Assembly: GCA_903857665.1 (NCBI GenBank)
Contig: CAIOFV010000098.1
Coordinates: forward strand, 1 to 64,000
Direction of reading: 5' to 3'
Source: an uncultured Myxococcales bacterium
GTDB taxonomy: Bacteria > Myxococcota_A > UBA9042 > DTJE01
Length of the DNA: 64,000 nucleotides
Positions 1 to 8,217 of the stretch are shown piece after piece. The notes beneath the pieces are model-generated. The model saw nothing but the letters and a program-made list of their open reading frames with translations. It was not told the DNA's origin and ran no database searches. A program made the translations under genes and the position numbers. Numbering within the stretch: position 1 is the stretch's first letter; each line of letters begins with the position of its first letter.

Positions 1-807
1 CACGACCACGTCCGCCAGCAACAGGTTGGTCATGCCGGGATGGAACGTCGTTTCATGGCCGGGCCGCAGGGGGTCGGTCACTGTGATCTGCAGGTCCGGC
101 TTGTAGAACGACATGTCGTTGTTGCCGCCGTCCCACAGGATCACGTCGGCTTCGGCCTCGGCGGCCTTCAGGATGGCGTGGTAGTCGACGCCGGCGAACA
201 CCACCGAGCCGGTCTCGATGTGGGGTTCGTACTCCTCGCGCTCCTCGATCGTGCACTTGTGGTCGACGAGGTCCTGGATGGTCGCGAAGCGCTGGACGGC
301 CTGCGCGGCCAGGTCGCCGTAGGGCATCGGGTGCCGGATGACCGCGACCTTCTTGCCGGCGGCGCGCAGGGCCTCGGCCACGTAGCGGGAGGTCTGGCTC
401 TTGCCGCAGCCGGTACGGACGGCGCAGACGGCCACGACGGGCTTCGACGACGGGATCATCGTGTCACGGGCGCCCAGCAGCACGTAGTTGGCGCCGGCGG
501 CCAGCACGCGGCTGCCGATTTCCATGACGGTCTGGAACGAAACGTCCGAATAGGCGAAAACGACCTCGTCGATGTTGTGCGCGTGGATCAGGTTTTCCAG
601 TTCGGACTCATCGACGATCGGGATGCCTTCGGGATACAGGTGCCCGGCGAGCACGGCCGGGTACCGACGGCCCGCGATGTCCGGGATCTGCGCCGCGGTG
701 AACGCGACCACGTCGTACGCGTCGTTGTCGCGGTAGACGCAGTTGAAGTTGTGGAAATCGCGCCCTGCGGCGCCGACGATCACGACCTTCTTCCGGGAAT
801 TCGCCAT
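1..807 (-). CDS. Cyclic 2,3-diphosphoglycerate synthetase-like P-loop protein, 3' end off window
   Basis: The first 269 codons are visible; the C-terminus lies beyond the left edge. Residues 1-120 look like a Rossmann-type region beginning KKVVIVGAAGRDFHNFN. A P-loop follows at about 129-137 (AVRTGCGKS), then a nucleotide-binding region with WDGGNND. This architecture matches the COG2403 family, which includes archaeal cyclic 2,3-diphosphoglycerate synthetase, an ATP-dependent enzyme that closes a cyclic compatible solute in methanogens. Bacterial members are mostly uncharacterised, so the substrate is an inference. The start is set by AGGAGA 7 bases upstream of the ATG. It lies downstream of nth on the same strand with a 133-base gap that contains its own promoter candidate. 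Confidence 0.8.
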   Translation of the reverse strand, partial: MANSRKKVVIVGAAGRDFHNFNCVYRDNDAYDVVAFTAAQIPDIAGRRYPAVLAGHLYPEGIPIVDESELENLIHAHNIDEVVFAYSDVSFQTVMEIGSRVLAAGANYVLLGARDTMIPSSKPVVAVCAVRTGCGKSQTSRYVAEALRAAGKKVAVIRHPMPYGDLAAQAVQRFATIQDLVDHKCTIEEREEYEPHIETGSVVFAGVDYHAILKAAEAEADVILWDGGNNDMSFYKPDLQITVTDPLRPGHETTFHPGMTNLLLADVVV

Positions 808-843
808 TTTTCGTCTCCTGGTGCGGCGTCAAAAGCCGGCGCA

Positions 844-871
844 ATCCTAACGGGGCAAGGGGAAAAGTCAA
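844..871 (-). promoter_or_regulatory. Sigma-70-type promoter candidate for the cDPG synthetase-like gene
   Basis: On the minus strand TTGACT (866-871) is separated by 16 bases from TAGGAT (844-849). The start codon at 807 would follow a leader of about 30 bases carrying the AGGAGA ribosome site. This is a match by eye only. Confidence 0.4.
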
Positions 872-940
872 GGCGATCCGAGCCTGGATCGGGCGCGCCC
901 CCGGGGGTTCCGGCGAGTTCGGATCGAGCACCCCGGGCAG

Positions 941-1618
941 CTAGCGGCTGCGGGTCACGCCCACCCGCGCGCAGCGGTCCGCCAGCGGGCAGATGGAGCA
1001 GTGGGGCGACGTGGGCCGGCAGACGCGCTGGCCGAAGGTCACCAGGAGGGCATTGATCGGCTTCCAGTGCTCGGGCGGCAGGACCTGGCGCAACCGGGCC
1101 TCGGTGGCCAGCGGATCCCTCGTCGCGATCCAGCCCAGCCGGTTCGGGATGCGATGGACGTGGGTATCGACGCACAGCCCGGGCAGGTCGAAGCCTTCCG
1201 TCATCACCAGGTTCGCCGTCTTGCGGCCGACGCCGCCGAAGGTCAGCAGCACGTCGATGTCCGCGGGCACGACGCCCCCGAATTCGTCGATCAGCCGCTG
1301 CGACAGGGCCTTCAGGCGCGCGGCCTTCGTCGGGTAGAAGTTCACGGGACGGATGGCGGCGGCGATGGCGCCCACGTCCATCGCGGCCAGTGTCGCCGGA
1401 GTGTCGGCCAGCGCGAACAGGCGTTCGGCGGCGACCTCGGTCACCGGGTCCTGGGTCCGGAGGCTGAGGATCGTCGCGACCAGCACGCGGAAGGGGTCGT
1501 GGCGCTCCCCGGCCACCTTCGTCACCGACGGCGGCTCGAACCCCTGCCGCCAGGCCTCCAGCGTCGCGACGAGGTGGTCCCAGGCGGCTCGGCCCGGGTC
1601 GCAGGGGGGGCGGGTCAC
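941..1618 (-). CDS. nth: Endonuclease III (DNA glycosylase/AP lyase)
   Basis: This 225-residue protein removes oxidised pyrimidines and cleaves AP sites in base excision repair. The helix-hairpin-helix at about 128-140 (GGVGRKTANLV) carries the catalytic Lys133. The catalytic Asp is D151 in VDTHVHR. A [4Fe-4S] loop with C200-x6-C207-x2-C210-x5-C216 closes the protein. The length is typical of the family. The GTG start overlaps the trxB stop as GTGA, so the gene is probably translationally coupled to trxB. The open frame continues upstream, but that extension is antisense-like low-complexity sequence inside trxB and was not used. Confidence 0.93.
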   Translation of the reverse strand: MTRPPCDPGRAAWDHLVATLEAWRQGFEPPSVTKVAGERHDPFRVLVATILSLRTQDPVTEVAAERLFALADTPATLAAMDVGAIAAAIRPVNFYPTKAARLKALSQRLIDEFGGVVPADIDVLLTFGGVGRKTANLVMTEGFDLPGLCVDTHVHRIPNRLGWIATRDPLATEARLRQVLPPEHWKPINALLVTFGQRVCRPTSPHCSICPLADRCARVGVTRSR

Positions 1619-2541
1619 AGCGAATGCTCCTCGAGGTACTTCTCGACGTCGATGGCGGCGGCGCACCCGGTCCCGGCCGCCGTGATCGCCTGGCGGTAGC
1701 GCGTGTCGACCACGTCGCCGCACGCGAACACGCCGTGGACGCTCGTTTCCGTGTGGCGCTTCGTGACGACGTACCCGACGGGGTCCAGATCGACGTGTCC
1801 CCGGACGACCTCGGTGTTGGGCTTGTGGCCGATGCCCAGGAACAACCCCTGGACCGGCAGGGTCGATGTGTCGCCGGTCACGGTGTCCTTCAGCCGCAGG
1901 CCGACCACCTCGTGGCCCGTTTCGGTCAGGACCTCATCGACGGTCGCGTTCCAGCGGAAGGCGATCTTCGGGTTTTCGAACGCCCGGTCCTGCATCGCCT
2001 TCGACCCGCGCAGCTTGTCGCGCCGGTGGATCACGGTGACCTTCGTGGCGAAGCGCGTCAGGAACGTCTCCTCTTCCAGCGCCGTGTCCCCGCCGCCCAC
2101 GACCGCCAGTTCCTTCCCCTTGAAGAAGAAGCCGTCGCACGTCGCGCACGCGGAAACCCCGTGGCCGATCAGGCGCTGCTCGGACGGCAGGCCCAGGTAC
2201 TGGGCCGACGCGCCCGTGGCCAGGATCACCGACGCGGCCTCGACCCATTCGGCCTCATCGACCTGCACGCGGAACGGCCTCCGGCTGAAGTCCACCTGGG
2301 AGGCCGTCGCGAACACGGTCTCGGCGCCGAAGCGCTGGGCCTGTTCGCGCATCTTGTCCATCAATTCCGGGCCCTGGATGCCTTCCGGGAAGCCGGGGAA
2401 ATTCTCGATGTCGGTGGTCTGGGTCAACTGGCCGCCCGGCTGGATGCCTTCGAGGACCAGGGGCGCCAGGTTGGCGCGCGCCGTGTAGATGGCCGCCGTA
2501 AGCCCGGCCGGGCCCGAGCCGATGATCACCACGTTCCGCAT
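1615..2541 (-). CDS. trxB: Thioredoxin-disulfide reductase
   Basis: This 308-residue FAD/NADPH flavoenzyme reduces thioredoxin in the cytoplasm. The N-terminal FAD motif GSGPAG lies at 8-13, the redox-active CATC at 132-135, the NADPH-binding GGGDTALEE further on, and the C-terminal ACGDVVD FAD motif near 275. Length and order are those of low-molecular-weight bacterial TrxB. It is the first gene of a trxB-nth pair, transcribed away from the thiamine operon, from a 190-base divergent region. Confidence 0.95.
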   Translation of the reverse strand: MRNVVIIGSGPAGLTAAIYTARANLAPLVLEGIQPGGQLTQTTDIENFPGFPEGIQGPELMDKMREQAQRFGAETVFATASQVDFSRRPFRVQVDEAEWVEAASVILATGASAQYLGLPSEQRLIGHGVSACATCDGFFFKGKELAVVGGGDTALEEETFLTRFATKVTVIHRRDKLRGSKAMQDRAFENPKIAFRWNATVDEVLTETGHEVVGLRLKDTVTGDTSTLPVQGLFLGIGHKPNTEVVRGHVDLDPVGYVVTKRHTETSVHGVFACGDVVDTRYRQAITAAGTGCAAAIDVEKYLEEHSL

Positions 2542-2611
2542 GGAGCCTCCTCGTCACGCTCGGCCGGACACGCAGATCCGCGAACCCCGTCGCGGGCGCC
2601 GGCATCGCGAT

Positions 2612-2639
2612 ACTGTATGCATGCGGGCCGCTTGTGCAA
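2612..2639 (-). promoter_or_regulatory. Weak promoter candidate for trxB
   Basis: On the minus strand TTGCAC (2634-2639) precedes TACAGT (2612-2617) with a 16-base spacer. Each hexamer matches the consensus only partly. Confidence 0.25.
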
Positions 2640-2651
2640 GCCTCGCCCGCC

Positions 2652-2680
2652 TTGACAATCGTGCCCCCGGGGACCAGACT
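2652..2680 (+). promoter_or_regulatory. Weak promoter candidate for thiSGE
   Basis: A perfect TTGACA (2652-2657) is followed after 17 bases by CAGACT, a poor -10. The region to the thiS start holds no CTGAGA or other conserved core of a TPP riboswitch, so thiamine control by that RNA is not supported here. Confidence 0.22.
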
Positions 2681-2731
2681 GCCGGCACCAGGCAGGGCGC
2701 GGCGGGCCGCGCTGCGACGGGGTTTTCCGCG

Positions 2732-2932
2732 ATGAGGATCCGGGTCAACGGCGTCGAACGCGAGGTCCCCGAAGCGACCACCGTCCGGGACTTGCTGGCC
2801 GGCCTTGGACTGCCTCCGGGACCGGTGGCGGTCGAGGTCAACCGGGACATCGTCCCGCGGACGCGACACGCCGAGCACGTTCTGGGCGAGGGCGATCGGG
2901 TCGAGGTCGTGACCCTGGTCGGGGGAGGATGA
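2732..2932 (+). CDS. thiS: Sulfur carrier protein ThiS
   Basis: This 66-residue ubiquitin-fold sulfur carrier is charged as a C-terminal thiocarboxylate and donates sulfur to the thiazole ring of thiamine. The sequence starts [14 protein letters not shown], has the typical [12 protein letters not shown] strand, and ends in the required diglycine (VGGG). The open frame extends upstream, but the ATG at 2732 gives the normal family length. It is the first gene of thiSGE and its TGA overlaps the thiG ATG by four bases (ATGA). No thiF, thiO, thiH or thiC lies in the window. Confidence 0.93.
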   Translation: MRIRVNGVEREVPEATTVRDLLAGLGLPPGPVAVEVNRDIVPRTRHAEHVLGEGDRVEVVTLVGGG

Positions 2933-3723
2933 AGGTGGAAGCGCGGGCAGGCACGGATCGGCCCCTGGTCCTCGACGGGCGCGAATTTCGCTCGCGCCTC
3001 ATCGTGGGCACGGGCAAGTACCCGGATTTCGCGACCATGAACGCGGCGCTGATCGAGTCGGGCGCCGAGATCGTGACCGTGGCCCTGCGGCGCGTGGACC
3101 TGTCCCAACGGGGCGAGGGGTCGTTCTTCGCGTCGATCCCGGCGGGCATGACGATCCTGCCCAACACGGCGGCCTGCTACACGGCCGAGGACGCGGTCCG
3201 AACCTGCCGGCTGGCGAGGGAACTGGGCCTCGGGCCGATGGTGAAACTGGAGGTCATCGGGGATCCGAAGACCCTGCTGCCCGACGTCGCAGGGCTTCTT
3301 GAAGCCGCGAAGGTGCTGGTGGCCGAAGGGTTCGTGGTCCTGCCGTACACCAACGACGACCCGATCACGGCGAAGCGCCTCGAAGAGGTCGGTTGCGCCG
3401 CGGTGATGCCGCTGGCCGCGCCGATCGGTTCGGGCCTGGGCATCCGGAACCCCCACAACATCCGCCTGATCATCGAGCAGGCGAAGGTGCCCGTGCTGGT
3501 GGATGCCGGCGTGGGGACCGCCTCGGACGCAGCCGTGGCGATGGAACTGGGCTGCGACGGCATCCTGATGAACACCGCGATCGCCGGCGCCGGCGACCCG
3601 GTTTCGATGGCCCGGGCGATGCGCCTGGCCGTCGAGGCGGGACGGCTGGCCCACCTGGCGGGCCGGATCCCACGCAAGGCCTACGCCAACGCCTCCAGCC
3701 CGACCTCCGACCTCATCGAGTAG
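2929..3723 (+). CDS. thiG: Thiazole synthase ThiG
   Basis: This 264-residue TIM-barrel enzyme builds thiazole phosphate from deoxyxylulose 5-phosphate, dehydroglycine and ThiS thiocarboxylate. The Schiff-base lysine is K106 in MVKLEVIGD. The phosphate-binding loops include [13 protein letters not shown] and [12 protein letters not shown]. The C-terminal KAYANASSP is typical of the family. It is translationally coupled to thiS and followed 11 bases later by thiE. Confidence 0.96.
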   Translation: MKVEARAGTDRPLVLDGREFRSRLIVGTGKYPDFATMNAALIESGAEIVTVALRRVDLSQRGEGSFFASIPAGMTILPNTAACYTAEDAVRTCRLARELGLGPMVKLEVIGDPKTLLPDVAGLLEAAKVLVAEGFVVLPYTNDDPITAKRLEEVGCAAVMPLAAPIGSGLGIRNPHNIRLIIEQAKVPVLVDAGVGTASDAAVAMELGCDGILMNTAIAGAGDPVSMARAMRLAVEAGRLAHLAGRIPRKAYANASSPTSDLIE

Positions 3724-3734
3724 GCGCGTCGCCC

Positions 3735-4379
3735 ATGCCCCACCCGGCCCCACGCCTCTACGTGATCAGCGACCGGCGGCTCGCGGGCGGCATCGCCGGG
3801 ATGCTGGATTCCCTGTGCCGCATCGCCGCCGTGCTGGCTCCCGGAACCCTGGCCGTGCAGGTCCGCGAAAAGGACCTGGCGCCGCGGGACATCGTCGCCC
3901 TGGCGCGATCGATGGTGGGATGCCTGGCTCCCTGGGGCGTCCCGGTCCTGGTCAACGACCGGTTCGACCTGGCGAAGGCATCGGGAGCCGCGGGCGTGCA
4001 CCTGTCCTCCTCGGGACTGGACCCGGTGGAGGTCCGCAAGGCGTACGGCGGGATCGTGTCGGTATCGACGCACTCGGCCGCCGAATTGTCCCGCCTGCAT
4101 CCCGCGAACGTTGATTTCGCAGTGTTCGGCCCGATCTTCGACACCCCCTCGAAACGCCCGCATGGACCGCCCCTGGGCGTCGAAGCCCTGTGTCATGCCG
4201 TGCGCGTTTCGGGCGTGCCCGTGGTGGCCCTCGGCGGCATCCGCCTGGGCAACGTGGGCCTCCTGTCCGGATCGGGCGCGGCGGGCATCGCGACGATCTC
4301 GGCCGTCCTGGCGGCCCCGGACCCTGCCGAGGCTGCGTGCCGAATGGCGGACGCGGCAGTCGCGGCGCGAAGCCATTGA
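3735..4379 (+). CDS. thiE: Thiamine-phosphate synthase ThiE
   Basis: This 214-residue TIM-barrel enzyme joins hydroxymethylpyrimidine pyrophosphate and thiazole phosphate into thiamine phosphate. Family motifs in order are YVISDRR, VQVREKDL, VLVNDRFDLA, GVHLSS (usually GVHLGQ), FGPIFDTPSK and VVALGGI. The FDTPSK loop and GVHLSS deviate mildly from the commonest forms (for example FxTxTK), but the ligand-binding residues appear present. It is the last gene of thiSGE and converges on the GGDEF gene. Confidence 0.9.
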   Translation: MPHPAPRLYVISDRRLAGGIAGMLDSLCRIAAVLAPGTLAVQVREKDLAPRDIVALARSMVGCLAPWGVPVLVNDRFDLAKASGAAGVHLSSSGLDPVEVRKAYGGIVSVSTHSAAELSRLHPANVDFAVFGPIFDTPSKRPHGPPLGVEALCHAVRVSGVPVVALGGIRLGNVGLLSGSGAAGIATISAVLAAPDPAEAACRMADAAVAARSH

Positions 4380-4407
4380 CGTGTTGCTGCGGAATCCAGG
4401 GAGGGGA

Positions 4408-4917
4408 TCAGAGGTTCGTCGGAACGCTCAACTCGCCGTCGCCGCCGGCGTACTCGATGCGGTTCCGACCGGCGGTCTTGGCCCGCAGCACCGCGTTGCG
4501 CGCCGCGTCGATCAACGAATCGATCTGGGCTTCGTCGGACGGCACGCCCCGTGACACGCCGATGCTGACCGTCACGCGCACCTGCCGCCCCTTCCAGTCG
4601 AAGACGTGGTCGCCGATGATGCGGCGCAGCTTTTCGGCCATCACGACCGAGCCGAAGGCATTCTTGTCGACCGAAAGGACGATGTAGTCCTCCCGATCCC
4701 AGCGTCCGACGACGTCGATGGAACGGGTCTGGTGCCGGATCAACTGGGCGATCTCGTCGAGGACGAAATCCCCGGCTTCCTTGCCGAGCTTGGCGTTGAT
4801 CATGCCCATCCCGTCCACATTGATCAGCAGGATGGACAAATGGGCCTCGAAACGACGGGCGCGCTCGGCCTCGGCCCCGATGCCGTCCCGCACGCCGAGC
4901 CCTTCCTCGCGAGCCAT
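4408..4917 (-). CDS. Degenerate GGDEF-domain protein, probable c-di-GMP receptor
   Basis: This is a 169-residue stand-alone GGDEF fold without sensor or membrane segments. The fold is recognisable from LINVDGMGMINAKLG, the VSIGVS strand, and the AARNAVLRAKTAGRNRIE helix. The catalytic GG(D/E)EF position reads DREDY (74-78), so diguanylate cyclase activity is not expected. The inhibitory-site motif RxxD is kept as RSID (65-68), exactly five residues before the degenerate site, as in active enzymes. This favours c-di-GMP binding over synthesis, which is an inference. The ATG at 4917 has GGAGGG four bases upstream and was preferred over an in-frame ATG at 4989. Confidence 0.8.
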   Translation of the reverse strand: MAREEGLGVRDGIGAEAERARRFEAHLSILLINVDGMGMINAKLGKEAGDFVLDEIAQLIRHQTRSIDVVGRWDREDYIVLSVDKNAFGSVVMAEKLRRIIGDHVFDWKGRQVRVTVSIGVSRGVPSDEAQIDSLIDAARNAVLRAKTAGRNRIEYAGGDGELSVPTNL

Positions 4918-4944
4918 GATCCCTCCCCGACGATCGACCAAAGG

Positions 4945-4973
4945 ATGGTACCGCTCCCCTCCCGGCGTTGCAA
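4945..4973 (-). promoter_or_regulatory. Promoter candidate for the degenerate GGDEF gene
   Basis: On the minus strand TTGCAA (4968-4973) and TACCAT (4945-4950) are 17 bases apart. The inferred transcript would start about 20 bases before the GGAGGG ribosome site. Confidence 0.35.
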
Positions 4974-5033
4974 TCAACCCCGGTTTCAATGGAGGCGGCG
5001 CTGGAAAGGGGGCGAACGTGCAGACGGAACCGG

Positions 5034-6080
5034 TCAGTACCCCGCGAGCATGTCCACCGGGGCGCCGACCTCGAACTCGCGATTGGTGTAGTCGATGATG
5101 CCGAGCGACGTGGACTCGCCGGCCTCGATGACCAGGATTTCCCCGTAGATTTCTGGCGGGAAATCGCCGCGTTTCGAGGCCTTCGGGTTGAATTTCGGCA
5201 CGCCGTCACCCTTTTCGCGGACCACGAAGCGATTGCCCGCCTGGACGCCGTCGGCCGTGCCCCGATCGATGATTACATAGTGGAACTCGCCCAGGTAGGG
5301 CACGTCGTCGAAGGTCATCACCACGGTGCCCGCCACCGCGCTGGCGTTCTTGACGGGCGGGACCATCCGCTGCAGGGGTGCGAACGGCGCAACCCGGTCC
5401 CCTCGTTCGATTTCCTCGAAGGAGGTCAGCAGGACCGACTTGTTCAGTTTGGCGTCGGTCGCGGTGACCTTCGCCACACCGAGGTACTTCACCTGGTACC
5501 CCATCTTCTTGTGGGTGACGGGGTGCTTGACCTTGCCGACCGTCCGGTAGATCAGGAAGAGGTCGCCCGGCTTGATGCGCCGCTGGGTTTCGAACCGGAT
5601 GTACGCCTCGTCGTGGTCGCTCAGCCAGATCTTTTCTTCCCGGGAGTTCTGCAGGACGCCCGACCCCTTGAATTCGTCCTCGGTGACGAAGCCCACGCGG
5701 CGACCCAGCGCCAGTTCGGTCCGCGGGCCCGCCGAGTAGCGCGACTCGGTGACCTGGTAGCCCTCCTGCTTCTTCGCGGCCTGCGGCTGCGGCGGCACCA
5801 GGAAGACCTGGTCGCCCGGGAAGATCCAGTTCGGGTTCGTGATCTGCGGGTTGAACGACCAGAGCGTCGGCCAGTAGTCGGGATCGCTGAAGAAGCGATC
5901 CGCGATGTCCCAGAGGGTGTCCCCCTCCTCGGCGATGTAGACGTTCATCTCGCCGGCGCTGCCGCCGCTGACCTGGATCTCCTGGGCGGAGGCCACCGCG
6001 GGGAACGCCGCAGCCGCGAGGGTCACGGCCAGGATGGCCAGGGCCCGAAGGGGCGTCCGCAAGAGGGTCGCTCCGCTCAT
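5034..6080 (-). CDS. Secreted LysM-domain protein
   Basis: This 348-residue protein has a signal peptide (residues 1-32, predicted cleavage ASA-QE). A LysM domain at about 46-97 (YIAEEGDTLWDIADRFF, then PNWIFPGDQVFLV) should bind peptidoglycan in the periplasm. The remaining 250 residues are beta-rich with no catalytic motif I recognise. LysM proteins of this layout, with a long C-terminal part, are common in Myxococcota. The ATG with GGAGG upstream was chosen over the longer frame. It lies 47 bases after the CpoB-like gene and is probably cotranscribed with it. Confidence 0.85.
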   Translation of the reverse strand: MSGATLLRTPLRALAILAVTLAAAAFPAVASAQEIQVSGGSAGEMNVYIAEEGDTLWDIADRFFSDPDYWPTLWSFNPQITNPNWIFPGDQVFLVPPQPQAAKKQEGYQVTESRYSAGPRTELALGRRVGFVTEDEFKGSGVLQNSREEKIWLSDHDEAYIRFETQRRIKPGDLFLIYRTVGKVKHPVTHKKMGYQVKYLGVAKVTATDAKLNKSVLLTSFEEIERGDRVAPFAPLQRMVPPVKNASAVAGTVVMTFDDVPYLGEFHYVIIDRGTADGVQAGNRFVVREKGDGVPKFNPKASKRGDFPPEIYGEILVIEAGESTSLGIIDYTNREFEVGAPVDMLAGY

Positions 6081-6127
6081 CCTCGTCCTCCCGGGCCGGC
6101 GCAGGGGCGCCCCGGCCGCACACAGGG

Positions 6128-7126
6128 TCACGGCATCTCGCCCAGAAGCCGCATGGCGACGGCCGCCGCGGGGCTGTCCGGGAACGTCAACATGACGGAA
6201 TCGTACATCCGCCTGGCCTCGTCGGGCTGCTGCATCCGCAGCGCGCACATGCCCACCTTGACCATCGCGTCGGGAACCTTGTTGCCGTCGGGGTGTTCGG
6301 TGACCACCCGCATGAATTCACGCCGGGCGCTTTCCCAGTCCTTGCGGTCGTAGAAGCATTCGCCGACCCAGTACTGGGCGTTGTCCGCGTAGGGATGCTT
6401 CGGATAGGCCTTCGCGAAGGCCCTGAACGCAGCCAGCGCCTCGTCCAGGCGCCCCTGCTGGTACGATTCGTAGGCCGCCCGGTAGGCGGCGAGAGGAGCG
6501 GCGTCCTCCGAGGGATCCGCCAGGCGCGCGCCGTCCTTCGGCACCGGGCGAATGCCGGCCGTCCGGACCGACGACCGGCTGTATCCCTTCCCGGAAGGCT
6601 TCGAAGAGGTCACCCGCCCCTCGTCGTCGAGGGACGAATAGACGTCGCCCATGTCGTCCGGGTTTCCCACCTCGCGGCGTTCCCGGGCGGAACGGGGCGA
6701 CGGGGCATCGTCAGCGTCGTCCTCCCCGGACTCGGCCGCATTGTCGGCCGCGGTCGGGGTCATGCGGACCATCGGGAGGGGCGGAAGGCTGGGCGTGCGG
6801 ATCGTCACGGCACCGGATTGAAAATCGGGCTTCTGCGTCGTCGGAACCGCCCCTGAAGCCGTCCCAGGAGCCGCGGCCGGGGGCGCCAGGACCGGGGGGG
6901 CGCCGACCCGCGACACGGCCAGGCGCTGGGTATCCACCTGGTCCTGCAGCAGGAGAAGGGAGTCCTCCAGGCCGGCGGTGCGCTGGCGTTGCGTGGCGTT
7001 CGCGTGGTCCAGTTCGGCCAGTCGCGCCTTCAAGCCGTCGATCTCGGTGCGCAGTTCGGCGACCTGGCCGTTGCACCCGGCCAACCCCACCGCCCATGTC
7101 ACCGCCACGACGACCCCGAAACGCAT
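6128..7126 (-). CDS. CpoB/YbgF-like TPR lipoprotein
   Basis: This 332-residue protein has a lipoprotein signal (lipobox LAGC, Cys18). A coiled coil covers about residues 20-75 (ELRTEIDGLKARLAELD). A long Pro/Ser/Asp-rich linker follows, then three TPR-like repeats at about 210-332 (AYESYQQGRLDEALAAF, YWVGECFYDRKDWESA, GMCALRMQQPDEARRMY). This is the architecture of CpoB, the partner of the Tol-Pal system that coordinates outer-membrane constriction with peptidoglycan synthesis. It is divergent from pal. The ribosome site is weak (GGGGCG); the open frame extends upstream without a signal peptide. Confidence 0.82.
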   Translation of the reverse strand: MRFGVVVAVTWAVGLAGCNGQVAELRTEIDGLKARLAELDHANATQRQRTAGLEDSLLLLQDQVDTQRLAVSRVGAPPVLAPPAAAPGTASGAVPTTQKPDFQSGAVTIRTPSLPPLPMVRMTPTAADNAAESGEDDADDAPSPRSARERREVGNPDDMGDVYSSLDDEGRVTSSKPSGKGYSRSSVRTAGIRPVPKDGARLADPSEDAAPLAAYRAAYESYQQGRLDEALAAFRAFAKAYPKHPYADNAQYWVGECFYDRKDWESARREFMRVVTEHPDGNKVPDAMVKVGMCALRMQQPDEARRMYDSVMLTFPDSPAAAVAMRLLGEMP

Positions 7127-7156
7127 GCAACGCCCCGCACGGACGAATCTCGGACG

Positions 7157-7186
7157 ATTGTAGGCCCACACCCGGACGTGGGACAA
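7157..7186 (-). promoter_or_regulatory. Promoter candidate for the CpoB-like/LysM operon
   Basis: On the minus strand TTGTCC (7181-7186) is followed after 18 bases by TACAAT (7157-7162), a five-of-six match to the -10 consensus, about 30 bases before the start codon. Confidence 0.45.
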
Positions 7187-7297
7187 GAATACGCACCGCC
7201 CGGCCAATCCGCGATGGCCGGATCGGACCGACCGGGCCGGGGGTGAAGGTTTCCGTACGCCGACCGACACCTGCACGGATAGGGAGGGGGGACGGGA

Positions 7298-7327
7298 TTG
7301 ACATCTCCCGTGCGCGCGGCGTACATT
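7298..7327 (+). promoter_or_regulatory. Promoter candidate for pal
   Basis: A perfect TTGACA (7298-7303) is followed after 18 bases by TACATT (7322-7327). The inferred start lies about 50 bases before the pal ATG, whose ribosome site is GGGAGGAAC. Confidence 0.5.
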
Positions 7328-7385
7328 CGGGACGCGCTGGAAAAGCAAATCGACTCCGGCAACGGGTCTTGAGAGGGAGGAACTC

Positions 7386-8183
7386 ATGCGCTTCGGAAAG
7401 ATGACCGTCCTTGCTGGCCTGGGGATCTTCGCCGCCTTCGCCTTCGCGGCCTGCGGCCCGAAGTACCCGAACTGCGACGAGGACAAGAACTGCAAGGATC
7501 ACAACCAGTTCTGTGTCGACAAGATGTGTCGCGACTGCGCGGTCGATGCGCACTGCAAGGCCAAGGGCCCCTGCGCGTTCTGCGGCAGCGACTATACCTG
7601 CCAGGCCCCGACCGGCCTGCTGGGTGACTGCTGCGTGTCCGACGCGAACTGCAAGGACGGCGGCAAGTGCTGGAAGCTGCCGGGCGCCGATCGCGGCAAC
7701 TGCGCCAAGTGCCTCCAGGCGGGCGACTGCGGCGCGAACTTCAAGTGCGTCCAGGGCGCGTGCGTGCCGGAAGCCGAGTGCGGCGCCGACAAGCCCTGCG
7801 CCGCCGGCCAGCGCTGCGACGGTGGCAAGTGCGTCGCCGACGTCTGCGCGTTGAACTCGATCTACTTCGACTTCGACGAATCGGCGATCCGGGCGGACGC
7901 CCGCGACACGCTGAACCAGGATTGGCAGTGCATCCAGAAGCGCAAGCTGGGCCCGAAGGAGGTCGTGTCGATCGAAGGCAACTGCGACGAGCGCGGCGCC
8001 GACGAGTACAACATGGCCCTGGGCACCCGGCGCGCCGAGGCGGCCAAGAAGTTCCTGCTGAACCTGGGCCTGAAGAAGGGCAACGCGAAGACCATTTCCT
8101 ATGGCGAGGAGCGCCCGGTCTGCAACGACCAGAGCGAGTCCTGCTGGTCGCGCAACCGCCGCACGGACATCAAGATCCCGTGA
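7386..8183 (+). CDS. pal: Peptidoglycan-associated lipoprotein with large cysteine-rich insert
   Basis: This 265-residue protein has a lipoprotein signal ending at Cys23 (AFAAC). A cysteine-rich segment of about 130 residues contains roughly 24 cysteines. The OmpA/Pal domain at about 158-265 (IYFDFDESAIR, GNCDERGADEYNMALGTRRA, RNRRTDI) should bind peptidoglycan and link it to the outer membrane as part of Tol-Pal. Ordinary Pal is about 170 residues with no such insert. Cys-rich inserts of this kind occur in surface lipoproteins of Myxococcota. Four further cysteines lie within the OmpA domain. A second CpoB-like gene follows 34 bases downstream. Confidence 0.88.
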   Translation: MRFGKMTVLAGLGIFAAFAFAACGPKYPNCDEDKNCKDHNQFCVDKMCRDCAVDAHCKAKGPCAFCGSDYTCQAPTGLLGDCCVSDANCKDGGKCWKLPGADRGNCAKCLQAGDCGANFKCVQGACVPEAECGADKPCAAGQRCDGGKCVADVCALNSIYFDFDESAIRADARDTLNQDWQCIQKRKLGPKEVVSIEGNCDERGADEYNMALGTRRAEAAKKFLLNLGLKKGNAKTISYGEERPVCNDQSESCWSRNRRTDIKIP

Positions 8184-8217
8184 CGGCCTCCCCTGCCGCC
8201 CCACCATCGGTGATGCC

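Noticed and set aside
2542..2731. TPP riboswitch before thiS
   Set aside because: The conserved CTGAGA and the downstream THI-box core are absent; only weak promoter-like hexamers are present.
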